Of a stretch of 64,000 bases of DNA, positions 9,901-20,187 are shown in pieces (the stretch's first letter is position 1; the number at the start of each line of letters is the position of its first letter). Location: assembly GCF_017874455.1 (NCBI RefSeq), contig NZ_JAGGLN010000006.1:56623-120622 (forward strand). The letters are read 5' to 3'. The notes beneath the pieces are model-generated. The model was given only the letters and a program-made list of their open reading frames with translations, was not told where the DNA came from and did not search any database. Both the position numbers and the translations under genes were made by a program. The stretch is from Methanobacterium aggregans (lineage in GTDB: Archaea; Methanobacteriota; Methanobacteria; Methanobacteriales; Methanobacteriaceae).

Positions 9901-10899
9901 TCAAACTGGCCAATAAATCTTGGTTAATGGAATTAAAGTCCGAGCCTCTGAATCAAAGTTATCGTAGTACTGTAAAATTAATTTAACCAGTAGATCTAGG
10001 TCAACCAAGGTTAATGGAATGTTAGATCTGTCTGCTTCGTATCGGGCATCCTTCGAGAAGCCTCCGGTTGATACGTACAATCCCTTATCACCCTCTCTTA
10101 ATCCGCCACTAAAGCTTCTTATTTCCCTTGAACCCATTGATCCATTTCTATGCTTTACTTCAACCACTATTCTTGGTTCCTCTAGGCCTAAACCATCGGG
10201 AGATGCTATTATGTCCCTACCCCTGTCTGGGCCTTTAGCAGATACAATTGTTTTGTAACCCATACCTCGCAATAAACCTGCAACTAACTCCTGCATTTCA
10301 TCCCAATCCAATTTAACAACCTTATCCTGAATAAACTCCTGGGACCTGGAAATTACATCATCTTTTAAGAGATCACTTTCTTCAGAATCTTCTTCAACAG
10401 CCTCGGAAACCTTTTTACCCTTTAACAGGTTTAATATCTCCTTTGAAGCCTCATTGTTTATCTCAAAAAGAGTTGAAATAGCTCCCAGTGTGTTCTTTGT
10501 GGAAGTTGAGAGATCGTCTCTGTTCACTTCTCCTTTCCATTCAACCTTCCTAACATCACCATATTCTCCTGGTTTTTCTTCACAGAAGTTGGGTTCATAG
10601 ATGTAATCTGAACTTATTTCCCCCACGAGGTAAACCCTTTCATCGGTATTGTAGGAAATAACAATATCACCTATTTTAATGTCAAAGCGGAATTTACTGA
10701 TTTGAGAGGATACTATACTTATCTAACCCTTACTTTTTTCTGGAAATCTTTCTTTAATCTTAGTTTTTATGGAACTCGGAGTTTCAACATTGGATAAATC
10801 TCCTATTTTCCATCCAATTGCAACTGCACTTTTATCTTTAAATTTATCAATTAAAAATCCGCCTTCACCTGCTCTTACCATCCACATTTTCTTAGACAT
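9901..10899 (-). pseudogene. mrr: Mrr-like restriction endonuclease interrupted by in-frame TAG
   Basis: The full frame runs from ATG at 10899 to the stop at 9901 (333 codons). Its first 58 codons give the typical start of the large Mrr group (KMWMVRAGEGGFLI, GWKIGDLSN). Codon 59 (10725-10723) is TAG; the same frame then continues without further stops through KFRFDIKIGD, YLVGEISSD and the nuclease domain with GPDRGRDI and VEVKHR. In relatives I recall, the interrupted position is usually Arg. It sits 16 bases after the McrC-like gene, so it was the third gene of that operon. Either it is dead, or a 241-aa C-terminal product starts at GTG 10626 and keeps the catalytic domain. Pyrrolysine decoding of TAG is not expected in Methanobacteriales. 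Confidence 0.88.
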
Positions 10900-10914
10900 G
10901 TTATCATCTTACTC

Positions 10915-12423
10915 TTAAAATTCCATTATTTTGTCAAAATTTTGTTCAAACATATTTACTGGGGTTATATTTATGTAATTTTCATTTTCTATGGGTGGTG
11001 TTTTAACAAAACTCATATTACCCGGATAAACAAGTAATCCCTCCACATCATACCCCTTAAAAAGAGGAGACCCTTTCAAATCTTCTAAATAACTTAGTAC
11101 CTTGTACAAAGATTCTAATTTTGGAATATAGCTTTCTTTTAGTGTAAATTTAACATCTCCAATAAAAGCTTTTTTTACATTATCAGATTCTATCATTATG
11201 GTTATATCAGGTTTTATCATAGTGTTTAAGCCTGAATCACTTATTTCACTTATCAATCCGCCATAATATGTGGAGTGTGTTCTGGCATCTAATTTTATTT
11301 CCCATATCACATTCGCAACCACGTCATTTTTTCTAAGTTTTAAACACATTTTTGCAGATATTAAATTAAATGAACCTGTCTCCACTTCCTCAAGTACGAA
11401 ACCATTTTTTTCAAAGTTTTCACAGATCTTAGCAATTGACCATATTTCATAGATGGTGTAAAATTCATTCAAAGCCATTTCAACGCCTTTATCTAAACTT
11501 AAGGCTGCAATAAAGTTTATATAAATAATTATGTCCTTAACTACTCTGAAAACATTGTAAATATCCACATAAAACTTGTTGTTTTGTGAAAGTAATTTTT
11601 GTTTTATCTGTGAATCATCCAGAACTTCTAAAGTAAAAAAAGACCAGAGATCATATTTATTCATCAAAGAATCGCTGCTACGAAAAATATGATTGACCCT
11701 TTCTTTAAGTTGCTTATCTGTACCTAATTTTTCTTCAATGAGCTTAGATGCATATTTCATGTAGTATGCAGATTGAAACATCATCTGATTCAGTAATGTT
11801 TCATGTGTGTGATACTTTTTAGTGTACAGGTTGTAGGGTGATGTGTTGATTAAGGAGGATAAAACTAAATTTGAACCATTGTAATCCTGCTTAATGTTGA
11901 TTTCTTTGTGTATTGGGCCGTTGTGATACAATTGGAGTAGTGAATTTTCCAGTAGTTTGACGTTGTGATTCAGGAGATTGACTAAAAATTCATAGGATAT
12001 GGGAAAGTTATCCAAAAATTGATATGAAAAATTATCAATGGATTTTAGATCCCTTCGCATAACTTTAACAACATAACTTAAAAAGGAATTTACGTCGTCA
12101 AAGACTTTATTTGACACGTAACTGTAAACATCTTCTGGAGTTTCCTTGCCATTGGAAAGTTTCCAAGGGGCTACACGTATTTTTTCAATTATTTCATTAT
12201 CGTATTCTATTATTATATCTCCAAATGTGTCATACAAATCTTTAGAAAGTTTTTTATCATTTCCAGAAATTCTGAGATATATCTTTCCTTTGTCAAGGAG
12301 TTCCTTGGCGTTAAGTCCATTGATACGTATCTTTTCTACGTCATCTAAACTATCAATCTTTATAAGGCAATGATTCAAAGTTACGTCGTTATCCCAGTAA
12401 TATTTGTAACTATCAGATTCCAT
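10915..12423 (-). CDS. McrC-like PD-(D/E)XK nuclease subunit, second system
   Basis: About 502 aa. The N-terminal half is unique; the C-terminal half carries a McrC-type nuclease: helix FYTIYEIWSIAKI, then KPDITIMI with Asp at about 406 and GDVKFT with Asp423-x-Lys425. It overlaps the end of the McrB-like gene by 11 bases. I choose ATG 12423 because GTGAT stands four bases before it; a TTG at 12441 would give six more residues. With the McrB-like protein it should form a modification-dependent nuclease complex. Sequence similarity to the first McrC-like protein in this window is slight outside the nuclease motif, so the two systems are not recent duplicates. Confidence 0.77.
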   Translation of the reverse strand: MESDSYKYYWDNDVTLNHCLIKIDSLDDVEKIRINGLNAKELLDKGKIYLRISGNDKKLSKDLYDTFGDIIIEYDNEIIEKIRVAPWKLSNGKETPEDVYSYVSNKVFDDVNSFLSYVVKVMRRDLKSIDNFSYQFLDNFPISYEFLVNLLNHNVKLLENSLLQLYHNGPIHKEINIKQDYNGSNLVLSSLINTSPYNLYTKKYHTHETLLNQMMFQSAYYMKYASKLIEEKLGTDKQLKERVNHIFRSSDSLMNKYDLWSFFTLEVLDDSQIKQKLLSQNNKFYVDIYNVFRVVKDIIIYINFIAALSLDKGVEMALNEFYTIYEIWSIAKICENFEKNGFVLEEVETGSFNLISAKMCLKLRKNDVVANVIWEIKLDARTHSTYYGGLISEISDSGLNTMIKPDITIMIESDNVKKAFIGDVKFTLKESYIPKLESLYKVLSYLEDLKGSPLFKGYDVEGLLVYPGNMSFVKTPPIENENYINITPVNMFEQNFDKIMEF

Positions 12424-15298
12424 TGATATCACTGGTACCAAAGTTTAAACTTTCCAATTTCCTCATGGAATGTTCCATGCCATAGTTCTCTAAAATTCCT
12501 CTGATGGTTGAGAAGTTAAGATCGTTCTCAAAGAATGGAACCATGATGGATGAAATAGATAAATCTGCAGCTTCTTCTTCAAAGTACGATGAAAATAACA
12601 AAGTTTCTTTAAGAATACCAATTCCTAAAGGTTTTATTTGGTTTAGATCTATAAAAACGTTTATTATTTTATTTGCAGCTTCTGAGTCTCCTTCATACTT
12701 GCAGATATCCATAAATTCCCTTCTAAATTCTGGTGAGATATCCAAATCATTTAGAAGCTGGTGGTTTGTTGTTATCTCAACGAAGGTGAACCTTCTTTTA
12801 AGGGCATCTCCCAACTTAAATAGAAACGTTTTATCGTAGACATTAAGTGTTCCCACTACTCGGAAATCTGTTAATCTCTTTTTTAATTCCTCTAAATCAA
12901 ATTCTTCATCTATTTCCCTTTTTAGAATTTCTCTTATCTGTTTGACATCATCAACACGATGTTCCTTTTCTAAATAAGTGAAAAATATACCTAAAGCAGT
13001 GTCAATTTGAGTTCTGTTTATCTCATCTAAGATCAACACTTTTCCAGACAACAGTGCATCTAAAAGGAACCTTCTCTCCTTGGAATAAATTAAATTACCT
13101 TCATCTGTGACTTGAGGAACAATTCTGCAAACTAAATCGTAATAATCAGTACCAGAATGAACAGTGTACAATGAATAAGCATTCTTCTCAAGATATTTTT
13201 CACTTAAGATCTTAGATAAAACTGTTTTTCCAGAGCCTGGAGGGCCATAAAATATTACATTTCTACCCCTTTTAAGTTCTCCCAGGGCGATCTGCATTTC
13301 TTGATTGTAATTAGTTTCTAAAAATTTTAAAAACTTGTTTTCTGGTTCATGATGACAACCGATTTTCAACCATTTATCAAATTTTTCTTGATCAAGGGCA
13401 TAGTTACCTAGTTTAGCACTGCACATCCAATGGGAGAAAGCGTCAAATAACTCAAAAGTTAATTCTGGGATTTCATCTGATAAACGTTCAACCAATCCTT
13501 TCAGTTTATCATTGTTATTAATATAATCTGTTAGTTCACCAGTTATCTTATCATCAGTACCTAGGATCTTCATTAGGAAGTTGAATGTTGTAACTGTCTT
13601 TCTATTTATGAACCAATACTCTGGATCCAGGTAATACAAAACAGGGGTCAACATTGCGGACTGGAAACCTTTTTTGTATGGGCCATTTTTGAATTTTTGG
13701 ATCAGCTGTTTTTTTACTTCTTTATCATCTGTCTCAAGCAAATTACTTATTAATTCATAGATTGCCAGTGTTAATTCGGGCAAATCTTCTTTTTTATAAC
13801 CAAAGGCCCTAATATCACTTACTGCTGCAGGAGCGATAGATGGTTCTTTAATGGGCAATAAATAATTGATCAGAGGATCATTTAAATTGTATGCTGTGTT
13901 TTTATCCTTCTTTAATGTTTCAAAGCACTTTTTAACTTTGGCACGTTCAAGCCTATATTTTTCTGTATGTTCTTGTCCTTCTTCAGTAACTAAATAGGTG
14001 TCTTGGAATTCATTGAACAATGTTTTTATTATTTCAATGGATTTAATTCCAGTATCCTTTGAATTTTTATTATTCTCCATAAAGTCAAATATATCTTTAT
14101 AATAATCCGATTTTTTAATGTAGGCTTCTTTGATTTTATTCCACTTTATTTCCTTAAGTTCTGTTACAGTTTTTCTATCAAAGAAGTTTTCTTCATCTAC
14201 ATCCAATTCATCAGTTATTAACCAGTTAACTTTTCTAAAATGGAAATATTCCTCATCTGGATCGATTTTAAGTTTTTCTGCTTCTTCTGGACTTATATAA
14301 TCACTTTCAATTATGCCTATGCTCAAAATTCCTTTATAACCAGCATTTGCAACAACTATATCCCCTTTACTTATCACTTTTCCAAAATTCCATATCATAA
14401 AACCGTTAATTCCAGCTCCCTCGGGATACCACTCTGCAAATTTGTCCTTAACCTCTTGTAATGATTCAAACTTTGAATAATCCATTTTTACAAATTCAGG
14501 ACATCCAAACCATCCCACTCCAATATAACCCCTTTCTTTAAGAGTTCCCCATATTTGGTTCCTTTTTTCATAGTTTCCCGGAGTTATTTTCCAGATTCTT
14601 TGGTTCATTTGGATTTTATTTTCAAGTTCATCCTTAAAAATTTCAGAATCTGAATATTCTAACGGAGGTAAAAATTTGTACAAGAAATGCATAAAGCAGA
14701 CAGTATCCATTTCAACTTTTATATGTTCTTCCTTGAATTTTAGGATAATATCATTCAAATACTCGAATTTCTGTCCAAGTGAAAGGTTCTCATAAGACTT
14801 GTTAAACTTATTTGAATTGAAATCTTCATTTATTAAACTTGCAAAGTACTCCAGATGTTTGGTTTTATATATTGGTAAAATTTTAGTGGGATTGTAACAG
14901 AATATTATTTTCTTTGCTATATTTTTATCTTCACCAAAAAATTTTATATCCTCCCAAGGTGCATCAACCTTTTCTGCTATGGAAAAAGAATCATCAACCA
15001 CAATTTTGAGGAGTTTTTTGAAGGAATTTAAATCATTCCGGGCATTTTCAGCATATCTAGCACTCCCACATCTTAAAAGACCAAAATCTTTCAATCCAAA
15101 CTCTATGAAATACAAAAAATAAGGCTTTTTACCAGGATTGTAAATAATTTCAGGAGTAATGGAATCGATCGTCTCGGGGTGTTCTTTATATGGATATAAA
15201 CTGAGAAATTCTTCGTAGTATCCTCTTGAATCTTTAAAATCTTCTTCAAATTCTTTTTTAAAATTTTCAGCTTTTGAATTGAGTTCTGTTATATCCAT
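12413..15298 (-). CDS. McrB-like AAA+ protein with internal EVE/PUA-like domain
   Basis: 961 aa in several parts. The N-terminal ~200 residues are helical. Around residues 225-380 is an EVE/PUA-like region (RIWKITPGNYE, YIGVGWFG, GDIVVANAG, FHFRKVNWL), a fold used to flip out and read modified bases. A helical winged region follows, then an AAA_5 domain with Walker A YGPPGSGKT, Walker B VLILDEINRTQ and sensor-like RVVGTLNVYD. This domain order resembles McrB proteins that restrict DNA with modified cytosines. It is first in the operon with the McrC-like and the broken Mrr-like gene. The ATG at 15298 is the only good start. Confident in AAA and EVE-like domains, less so in the exact target. 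Confidence 0.8.
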   Translation of the reverse strand: MDITELNSKAENFKKEFEEDFKDSRGYYEEFLSLYPYKEHPETIDSITPEIIYNPGKKPYFLYFIEFGLKDFGLLRCGSARYAENARNDLNSFKKLLKIVVDDSFSIAEKVDAPWEDIKFFGEDKNIAKKIIFCYNPTKILPIYKTKHLEYFASLINEDFNSNKFNKSYENLSLGQKFEYLNDIILKFKEEHIKVEMDTVCFMHFLYKFLPPLEYSDSEIFKDELENKIQMNQRIWKITPGNYEKRNQIWGTLKERGYIGVGWFGCPEFVKMDYSKFESLQEVKDKFAEWYPEGAGINGFMIWNFGKVISKGDIVVANAGYKGILSIGIIESDYISPEEAEKLKIDPDEEYFHFRKVNWLITDELDVDEENFFDRKTVTELKEIKWNKIKEAYIKKSDYYKDIFDFMENNKNSKDTGIKSIEIIKTLFNEFQDTYLVTEEGQEHTEKYRLERAKVKKCFETLKKDKNTAYNLNDPLINYLLPIKEPSIAPAAVSDIRAFGYKKEDLPELTLAIYELISNLLETDDKEVKKQLIQKFKNGPYKKGFQSAMLTPVLYYLDPEYWFINRKTVTTFNFLMKILGTDDKITGELTDYINNNDKLKGLVERLSDEIPELTFELFDAFSHWMCSAKLGNYALDQEKFDKWLKIGCHHEPENKFLKFLETNYNQEMQIALGELKRGRNVIFYGPPGSGKTVLSKILSEKYLEKNAYSLYTVHSGTDYYDLVCRIVPQVTDEGNLIYSKERRFLLDALLSGKVLILDEINRTQIDTALGIFFTYLEKEHRVDDVKQIREILKREIDEEFDLEELKKRLTDFRVVGTLNVYDKTFLFKLGDALKRRFTFVEITTNHQLLNDLDISPEFRREFMDICKYEGDSEAANKIINVFIDLNQIKPLGIGILKETLLFSSYFEEEAADLSISSIMVPFFENDLNFSTIRGILENYGMEHSMRKLESLNFGTSDINGI

Positions 15299-15395
15299 AT
15301 TTCCCCACCAATTGCAAACTTTATTTTAATTTATAATGAAAAATTAACTTCTTTTTAAACGTTAATTAATAGATATCATTAGTTATTTGGTCCCT

Positions 15396-15653
15396 TTAAA
15401 ATGAAAACCTTTTCTTACTTCCCTTTTTACTCAATCCCTTGAACTCCTCTGCATTGTAACGTTCCATTTCATAGATTTCCTTGGATTGGGTGGTGATAAT
15501 CTTTTGAACTTCTCCCTCTTCAATTTCAACCTGAACCAGACCCTCCCTTGTCACATACTCCAGTATCACAGGTTCATTGATCTTTTCATCAACACCATCT
15601 TTATTCCTTTTTTTAACTGTGAACTTCCTTCCAACCCTGAAATAGGCATCCAT
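15396..15653 (-). CDS. Small basic protein of unknown function
   Basis: 85 aa with a beta-rich core (RVGRKFTVKKRNKDG, VILEYVTREGLVQVEI) and a Lys/Arg-rich tail ending KKRFSF. No known motif is visible. It ends 97 bases upstream of the start of the second McrB operon and begins 15 bases after the DUF1802 gene, so it belongs with the DUF365-DUF1802 transcript. The frame has normal codon use. Function unknown. Confidence 0.6.
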   Translation of the reverse strand: MDAYFRVGRKFTVKKRNKDGVDEKINEPVILEYVTREGLVQVEIEEGEVQKIITTQSKEIYEMERYNAEEFKGLSKKGSKKRFSF

Positions 15654-15668
15654 AACAGATTTCCCCTT

Positions 15669-16190
15669 TTATATTTTACTTTTAATGTCTTTTAGTAATT
15701 TATTGAAGTCTTTATCATTGATAACAGGTTTTATTCCATCAAGAGGGACCTCCTCTTTAAGGTTGGCATACTTGATTCCACCGTTGGTTTGGGACATCAC
15801 TGGGTTTTCAAGTTCATAAACCCTTAAAATCCAGATATAAGCTTTGTTCTTTTTTAAGTAGGATTTAACATGTTCATTGGTCCAGATATGGTAGGGTTTC
15901 AGGGTTCCTATTCTCTGGGAGGATTTTTCGATTATTTCCTCAACCTTTGCAAAGTACTTAACCTCCTTGTTTTTACCATCAGTTTTTGGGAGGCTATTCT
16001 CCTTTGCAAACCCTTTAAAATCCTTTTTGAAGCTGTCAAGGAAGTTGTCCTTGTTGGCGTAACTTACAGTTGGGTATAAAAGAAATTCTGGAACGTTTGT
16101 TCCATAGTTACGTATTAAAATAGTTTGTTTTCCCTGTCCCAGAGCTTCAACTGTTGCATTCCATTCATTGAGACATTTAGTGATGTTCAT
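15669..16190 (-). CDS. DUF1802 family protein
   Basis: 173 aa starting with LNEWNATVEALGQGKQTILIRNYG and then EFLLYPTVSYAN. This 'ALxxGKQxxLxRxxG ... FLLYPT' pattern is the hallmark I associate with DUF1802, a small alpha/beta family of unknown reaction, often near restriction or repair genes. The middle has KPYHIWTNEHVKSYL and WILRVYELENP. It sits 13 bases downstream of the DUF365 gene on the same strand, so the two are probably one transcript. No membrane segments. Confidence 0.7.
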   Translation of the reverse strand: MNITKCLNEWNATVEALGQGKQTILIRNYGTNVPEFLLYPTVSYANKDNFLDSFKKDFKGFAKENSLPKTDGKNKEVKYFAKVEEIIEKSSQRIGTLKPYHIWTNEHVKSYLKKNKAYIWILRVYELENPVMSQTNGGIKYANLKEEVPLDGIKPVINDKDFNKLLKDIKSKI

Positions 16191-16203
16191 TTATAACACC
16201 AGA

Positions 16204-16611
16204 TCATCCTTTATTCTTCTCAATCATCTTGAACTCGTCTTCGTAGAGGTACTTACCTGAAACAGCAACGAAGCGTTTAGGTGTCACTGGTTTTTTGAAT
16301 TTCTGGAAGTTTTCAAACTCAATAACATTCATTTCAGTTCGATTTTTAGCGTATTTTTTGAGTTCTTCAGCTGTTATCATGAGCTGATTTTTGTACTTCC
16401 GTGTGATGGCTGCAGTTTTCATCTTCTGAATGGATATGATATCTGCCCAGCCAGTGTATGCTTTTGCTCCGTGGGATTCATAGATTATGAATTTATCTCC
16501 CTTTTCAACCTTTCCAAGATGGGATTTACTCACAAATACAGTTTTTCCATTGTTATAGATTCTTTCTGCATATTCTGTTGGTATTGGATGCGAAACGCCT
16601 TTTATTTCCAT
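16204..16611 (-). CDS. DUF365 family PUA-like protein
   Basis: 135 aa. The order of strands and the segments TVFVSKSHLGKVEKGDKFIIYESHGAKAY.., GWADIISI and the tail RFVAVSGKYLYEDEF fit DUF365, an archaeal family related to the PUA/ASCH/EVE folds that bind RNA or modified DNA bases. It is the first gene of a three-gene minus-strand unit (DUF365, DUF1802, small basic protein). GGGGG lies seven bases before the ATG, and a TATA-like aatatatc on the minus strand near 16658-16668 is a likely promoter. Its place between two restriction systems makes a nucleic-acid-binding role plausible but unproven. Confidence 0.7.
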   Translation of the reverse strand: MEIKGVSHPIPTEYAERIYNNGKTVFVSKSHLGKVEKGDKFIIYESHGAKAYTGWADIISIQKMKTAAITRKYKNQLMITAEELKKYAKNRTEMNVIEFENFQKFKKPVTPKRFVAVSGKYLYEDEFKMIEKNKG

Positions 16612-16780
16612 ATTATTTCCCCCTTATTATGGTTTTAATAATATATGTTATCCTTTTGATATATTACTGTAAAAGTGTTTTGACTTTTATTTTTCGTTGT
16701 TTAATTATACCAACAGTATTTTGTTATGCGTGTGTCCCATGACTTTTGGATAATAACCCTTTCGACTTGAATGTTTTTTA

Positions 16781-16796
16781 AAGATATATATAATAT
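16781..16796 (+). promoter_or_regulatory. Probable TATA promoter of the type III restriction operon
   Basis: The A/T stretch aagatatatataatat is a strong archaeal TATA box. Transcription would begin about 25 bases later, near 16815-16820, leaving a leader of ~60 bases before the ATG at 16877. The region 16612-16780 also serves the divergent DUF365 transcript. No clear operator was seen. Confidence 0.55.
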
Positions 16797-16876
16797 CAAC
16801 ATAATACTCTTATTATCTTATCATTTGATAATCATTATCTAATGATTTTATTTCTCTTAAGGGTACTAAGAAATGG

Positions 16877-19800
16877 ATGGTTGATAATTTGAGACCGCCA
16901 AAAATGATTGACAACAAGAAAAATGGAACTGTGTATGAGGAATTACAGGAAAATCTTAAAAAGGGGTCTAAACTTTCTGTAATCTCTGCTTACTTCACCA
17001 TGTACGCATACTACGAGTTACGCAATGAACTCGATAAAATTGAGGATATGCGCTTTATTTTCACAAAGCCCACATTTGTAGAAAGGGACAATGAGCAATA
17101 CAGAGAGTACTACATTGATAAAAACAATGAGAAGGACATCTTAGGGAATGAGTTTGAATTAAAACTTCGTAACGAACTGAAACAGGGTCATATAGCTAAA
17201 GGATGTGCGGAGTGGCTTAAAAAAAAGGCAGAAATTAAATCATTCAAAAAATCCAATATTGCACAGCCCCGTATGATCTACATGGAAAATCCTGATGAAA
17301 ATGTTTTTATCCATGGAAGTGTTGATTTCACAACGGATGGGCTTGGAATAACTCCATCTAACCGTCCTGATCTGAATACATGTATGTACGGAAATGAAGA
17401 AACCTTCCAATACCTTCAGAACTTCAACGATCTGTGGGAAGATGAAACACTCCTCATGGATGTTAAGGAAAAAGTTCTAGAACAAATGCAGGTGATGTAC
17501 AAGGAAAACCCTGGAGAATTCATCTATTTTGTCACAATATACAACATATTCCATGATTACCTTGATGAATTAAGTGAAGAGAACATTGTAAAGACGCGTA
17601 CAGGTTTTAAGGAAACTCAAATATGGAATAAGCTCTACAGATTCCAGAAGGATGCTACTATTGGTGTAATAGATAAAATGGAAAAGCACAATGGTTGTAT
17701 TCTTGCAGATAGTGTTGGTCTGGGTAAAACATTCACAGCACTAGCTGTTATTAAGTACTATGAGCTTAGAAACGACAGGGTGCTTGTTTTAGTTCCAAAG
17801 AAACTAAGGGAAAATTGGACAATATATACGCAAAACGATAAGAGAAATCTCTTCATAAACGACAGATTCAACTATGATGTTTTGAATCATACAGATCTAA
17901 GTAGAACAGGTGGAAACTCTGGAGAAATCAACCTGAAAACTATCAACTGGTCCAACTACGATTTAATCGTTATAGATGAATCCCATAACTTCAGAAACAA
18001 CCCTGCTGTTAAGGATAGAACCACCAGATACGAAAGGTTGTTGAATGAAGTTATTAAGGCTGGAGTTAAAACAAAGGTCTTAATGTTATCAGCAACACCT
18101 GTAAACAACCGTATGAATGATATAAAGAATCAAATAGCTTTTATAACTGAAGATAATGATAATGCATTTTCTGGTGTTGGATTGAACAGTGTCGATCAGA
18201 TTTTAAGAAAAGCACAGATGGTGTTCAATGAATGGTCAAAACTTCTAGATGAGGATAGAACAGGTGAAAAATTCGTTGACATGATGGATCTTGACTATTT
18301 CAAACTGCTGGATACCCTAACGATTGCCCGTTCAAGGAAACACATCGAGAAGTACTACGACCTTGATGAGATAGGAACCTTCCCAACTCGCAAAACACCA
18401 ATCAACCAATACTCAGATATTGATGCTTTGAATGAGTTCCCACCAATTAAAGAGGTTAATAACTCCATTAAAAGGCTTAATCTTGGGATTTATTCTCCAA
18501 TGCTTTACCTTTTACCAGATAAAAGGGAAGCCTACAGTGAAAAATACGATGAAGCAGTGGGTGAAGGATTCTCAATATTTAAACAGAGTGACCGTGAAAG
18601 ACAGATCGTAGTTTTAATGCGTATCAACATGTTAAAACGTTTAGAAAGCTCAATTCATTCCTTTAAACTCACCATAAGCACCTTACTTGAGAAGATCAAT
18701 GCTCTAATCTGGAAGATAGAAAACGACGATATAAACTACGATCCAAACATCGATATTTCCCTCATTGATCCAGATGGGGATGAGTACGATGACATGATGT
18801 TTGGTAGAACTAAGAGGGTTCTCTTTAAGGATATGGATCTTATCAAATGGAAACAGGACTTAAAAGCAGATAAAGATAAACTCTCATCCCTTCTTGAAGA
18901 AGCAGAAGAGATAACACCAGAAAGAGACTCCAAACTTCAAGATCTGAAGAAAATCATTGAACGTAAGATCAACAATCCAATAAATGATAATAATAAGAAA
19001 ATTGTGATATTTACAGCCTTTGCAGACACCGCTAATTACCTCTATGAGAACCTATCTGGATGGGCAATGCAGAAACATCATTTACACTCTGCACTTGTTA
19101 CAGGCTCTGATACCAACAAAACCACTATGGATGGTGTAGGAGCAACAGATCTAAACAACATTCTCACGAACTTCTCACCAATCTCAAAGGAACGAGCTAA
19201 AATAAACAGTAACGTCACAGAGGAAATTGACATACTCATTGGAACTGACTGTATCTCTGAGGGTCAAAACCTCCAGGATTGTGACTATCTTATCAACTAC
19301 GACATCCACTGGAATCCAGTGCGTATAATTCAACGTTTTGGAAGAATAGACAGAATCGGATCCAAAAACAATGAAATACAGCTTTTAAACTTCTGGCCAA
19401 ACATGGAACTGGATGAGTACATAAATCTCAAAGAGAGAGTTGAAAACCGTATGGTCATGGTGGATGTATCAGCCACTGGTGAAGAGAACATCATTGAAGA
19501 AAATGAAACCAAAAAAATGAACGACCTGAAGTATCGTAAAAAACAGCTGATGCGACTCAAAGATGAGGTCATTGACTTAGAAGAGATTTCAGGTGGAATA
19601 TCCATAACAGACCTTACATTCAACGACTTCAAGATAGATCTCATGGAGTACATGAAACACCATCGTAAGGAACTGGACGAAGCACCCAACGGTATATATG
19701 CAATTGTCGAGATACCTAATGAACTTAGAGATACAGTAAAACCAGGTGTTATATTTACCTTAAAACAGGTGAAGGGCTTTGAACAAACCAAGGATCAGAA

Positions 19801-20140
19801 CCCACTATTCCCACATTACATGGTTTACGTTTCAGATGATGGAACAGTACAACTAAGTTACTTACACGTTAAAAAGATATTAGATTACTACAAAAAGCTC
19901 TGCCTGGGAGAAAGGGATGTTTTAGTGGAACTTGTCCAGGAATTCAACGAGGAAACCTATGATGGACGTGATATGAGCAAATACTCAGATCTACTCGAAT
20001 CATCCATAGAAAACATTTTAGGTAAAAAAGAAGAAGCAAGAGTTGCAAGCCTCTTCAACAAGGGAGGTACTGCCATGGTGAAGAATAACTTCTCAGGACT
20101 TGAAGAATTTGAGCTTGTGACCTTTTTGATAATGAGATGA
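16877..20140 (+). CDS. SNF2-type helicase with degenerate PLD-like N-terminus
   Basis: 1087 aa. Residues ~1-200 have the fold signature of phospholipase D-like domains in helicases, ending in FIHGSVDFTTDGLG. The expected HxK just upstream reads QPRMIY, so the PLD active site looks lost. The SF2 core has Walker A ADSVGLGKT, DEAH-like VIDESHNFR, motif III LSATPVNN, and C-terminal motifs ILIGTDCISEGQNLQ and QRFGRIDRIG. This protein precedes DUF4391, Mod and Res genes in many genomes and probably remodels DNA or displaces bound proteins for the type III system. The next gene starts 47 bases later. ATG 16877 is used; the ATG four bases earlier is out of frame and closes at once. Confidence 0.84.
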   Translation: MVDNLRPPKMIDNKKNGTVYEELQENLKKGSKLSVISAYFTMYAYYELRNELDKIEDMRFIFTKPTFVERDNEQYREYYIDKNNEKDILGNEFELKLRNELKQGHIAKGCAEWLKKKAEIKSFKKSNIAQPRMIYMENPDENVFIHGSVDFTTDGLGITPSNRPDLNTCMYGNEETFQYLQNFNDLWEDETLLMDVKEKVLEQMQVMYKENPGEFIYFVTIYNIFHDYLDELSEENIVKTRTGFKETQIWNKLYRFQKDATIGVIDKMEKHNGCILADSVGLGKTFTALAVIKYYELRNDRVLVLVPKKLRENWTIYTQNDKRNLFINDRFNYDVLNHTDLSRTGGNSGEINLKTINWSNYDLIVIDESHNFRNNPAVKDRTTRYERLLNEVIKAGVKTKVLMLSATPVNNRMNDIKNQIAFITEDNDNAFSGVGLNSVDQILRKAQMVFNEWSKLLDEDRTGEKFVDMMDLDYFKLLDTLTIARSRKHIEKYYDLDEIGTFPTRKTPINQYSDIDALNEFPPIKEVNNSIKRLNLGIYSPMLYLLPDKREAYSEKYDEAVGEGFSIFKQSDRERQIVVLMRINMLKRLESSIHSFKLTISTLLEKINALIWKIENDDINYDPNIDISLIDPDGDEYDDMMFGRTKRVLFKDMDLIKWKQDLKADKDKLSSLLEEAEEITPERDSKLQDLKKIIERKINNPINDNNKKIVIFTAFADTANYLYENLSGWAMQKHHLHSALVTGSDTNKTTMDGVGATDLNNILTNFSPISKERAKINSNVTEEIDILIGTDCISEGQNLQDCDYLINYDIHWNPVRIIQRFGRIDRIGSKNNEIQLLNFWPNMELDEYINLKERVENRMVMVDVSATGEENIIEENETKKMNDLKYRKKQLMRLKDEVIDLEEISGGISITDLTFNDFKIDLMEYMKHHRKELDEAPNGIYAIVEIPNELRDTVKPGVIFTLKQVKGFEQTKDQNPLFPHYMVYVSDDGTVQLSYLHVKKILDYYKKLCLGERDVLVELVQEFNEETYDGRDMSKYSDLLESSIENILGKKEEARVASLFNKGGTAMVKNNFSGLEEFELVTFLIMR

Positions 20141-20187
20141 GTTTTTAACTTTTTTATTCCTTTTATCAATGACAAGAGGGTGAATAA

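Noticed and set aside
10723..10725. Pyrrolysine readthrough of the TAG in the mrr gene
   Set aside because: Pyrrolysine decoding is known from Methanosarcinales and Methanomassiliicoccales-type methanogens, not Methanobacteriales, and no pyl genes are in the window. The position looks like an Arg site. A nonsense mutation is simpler.
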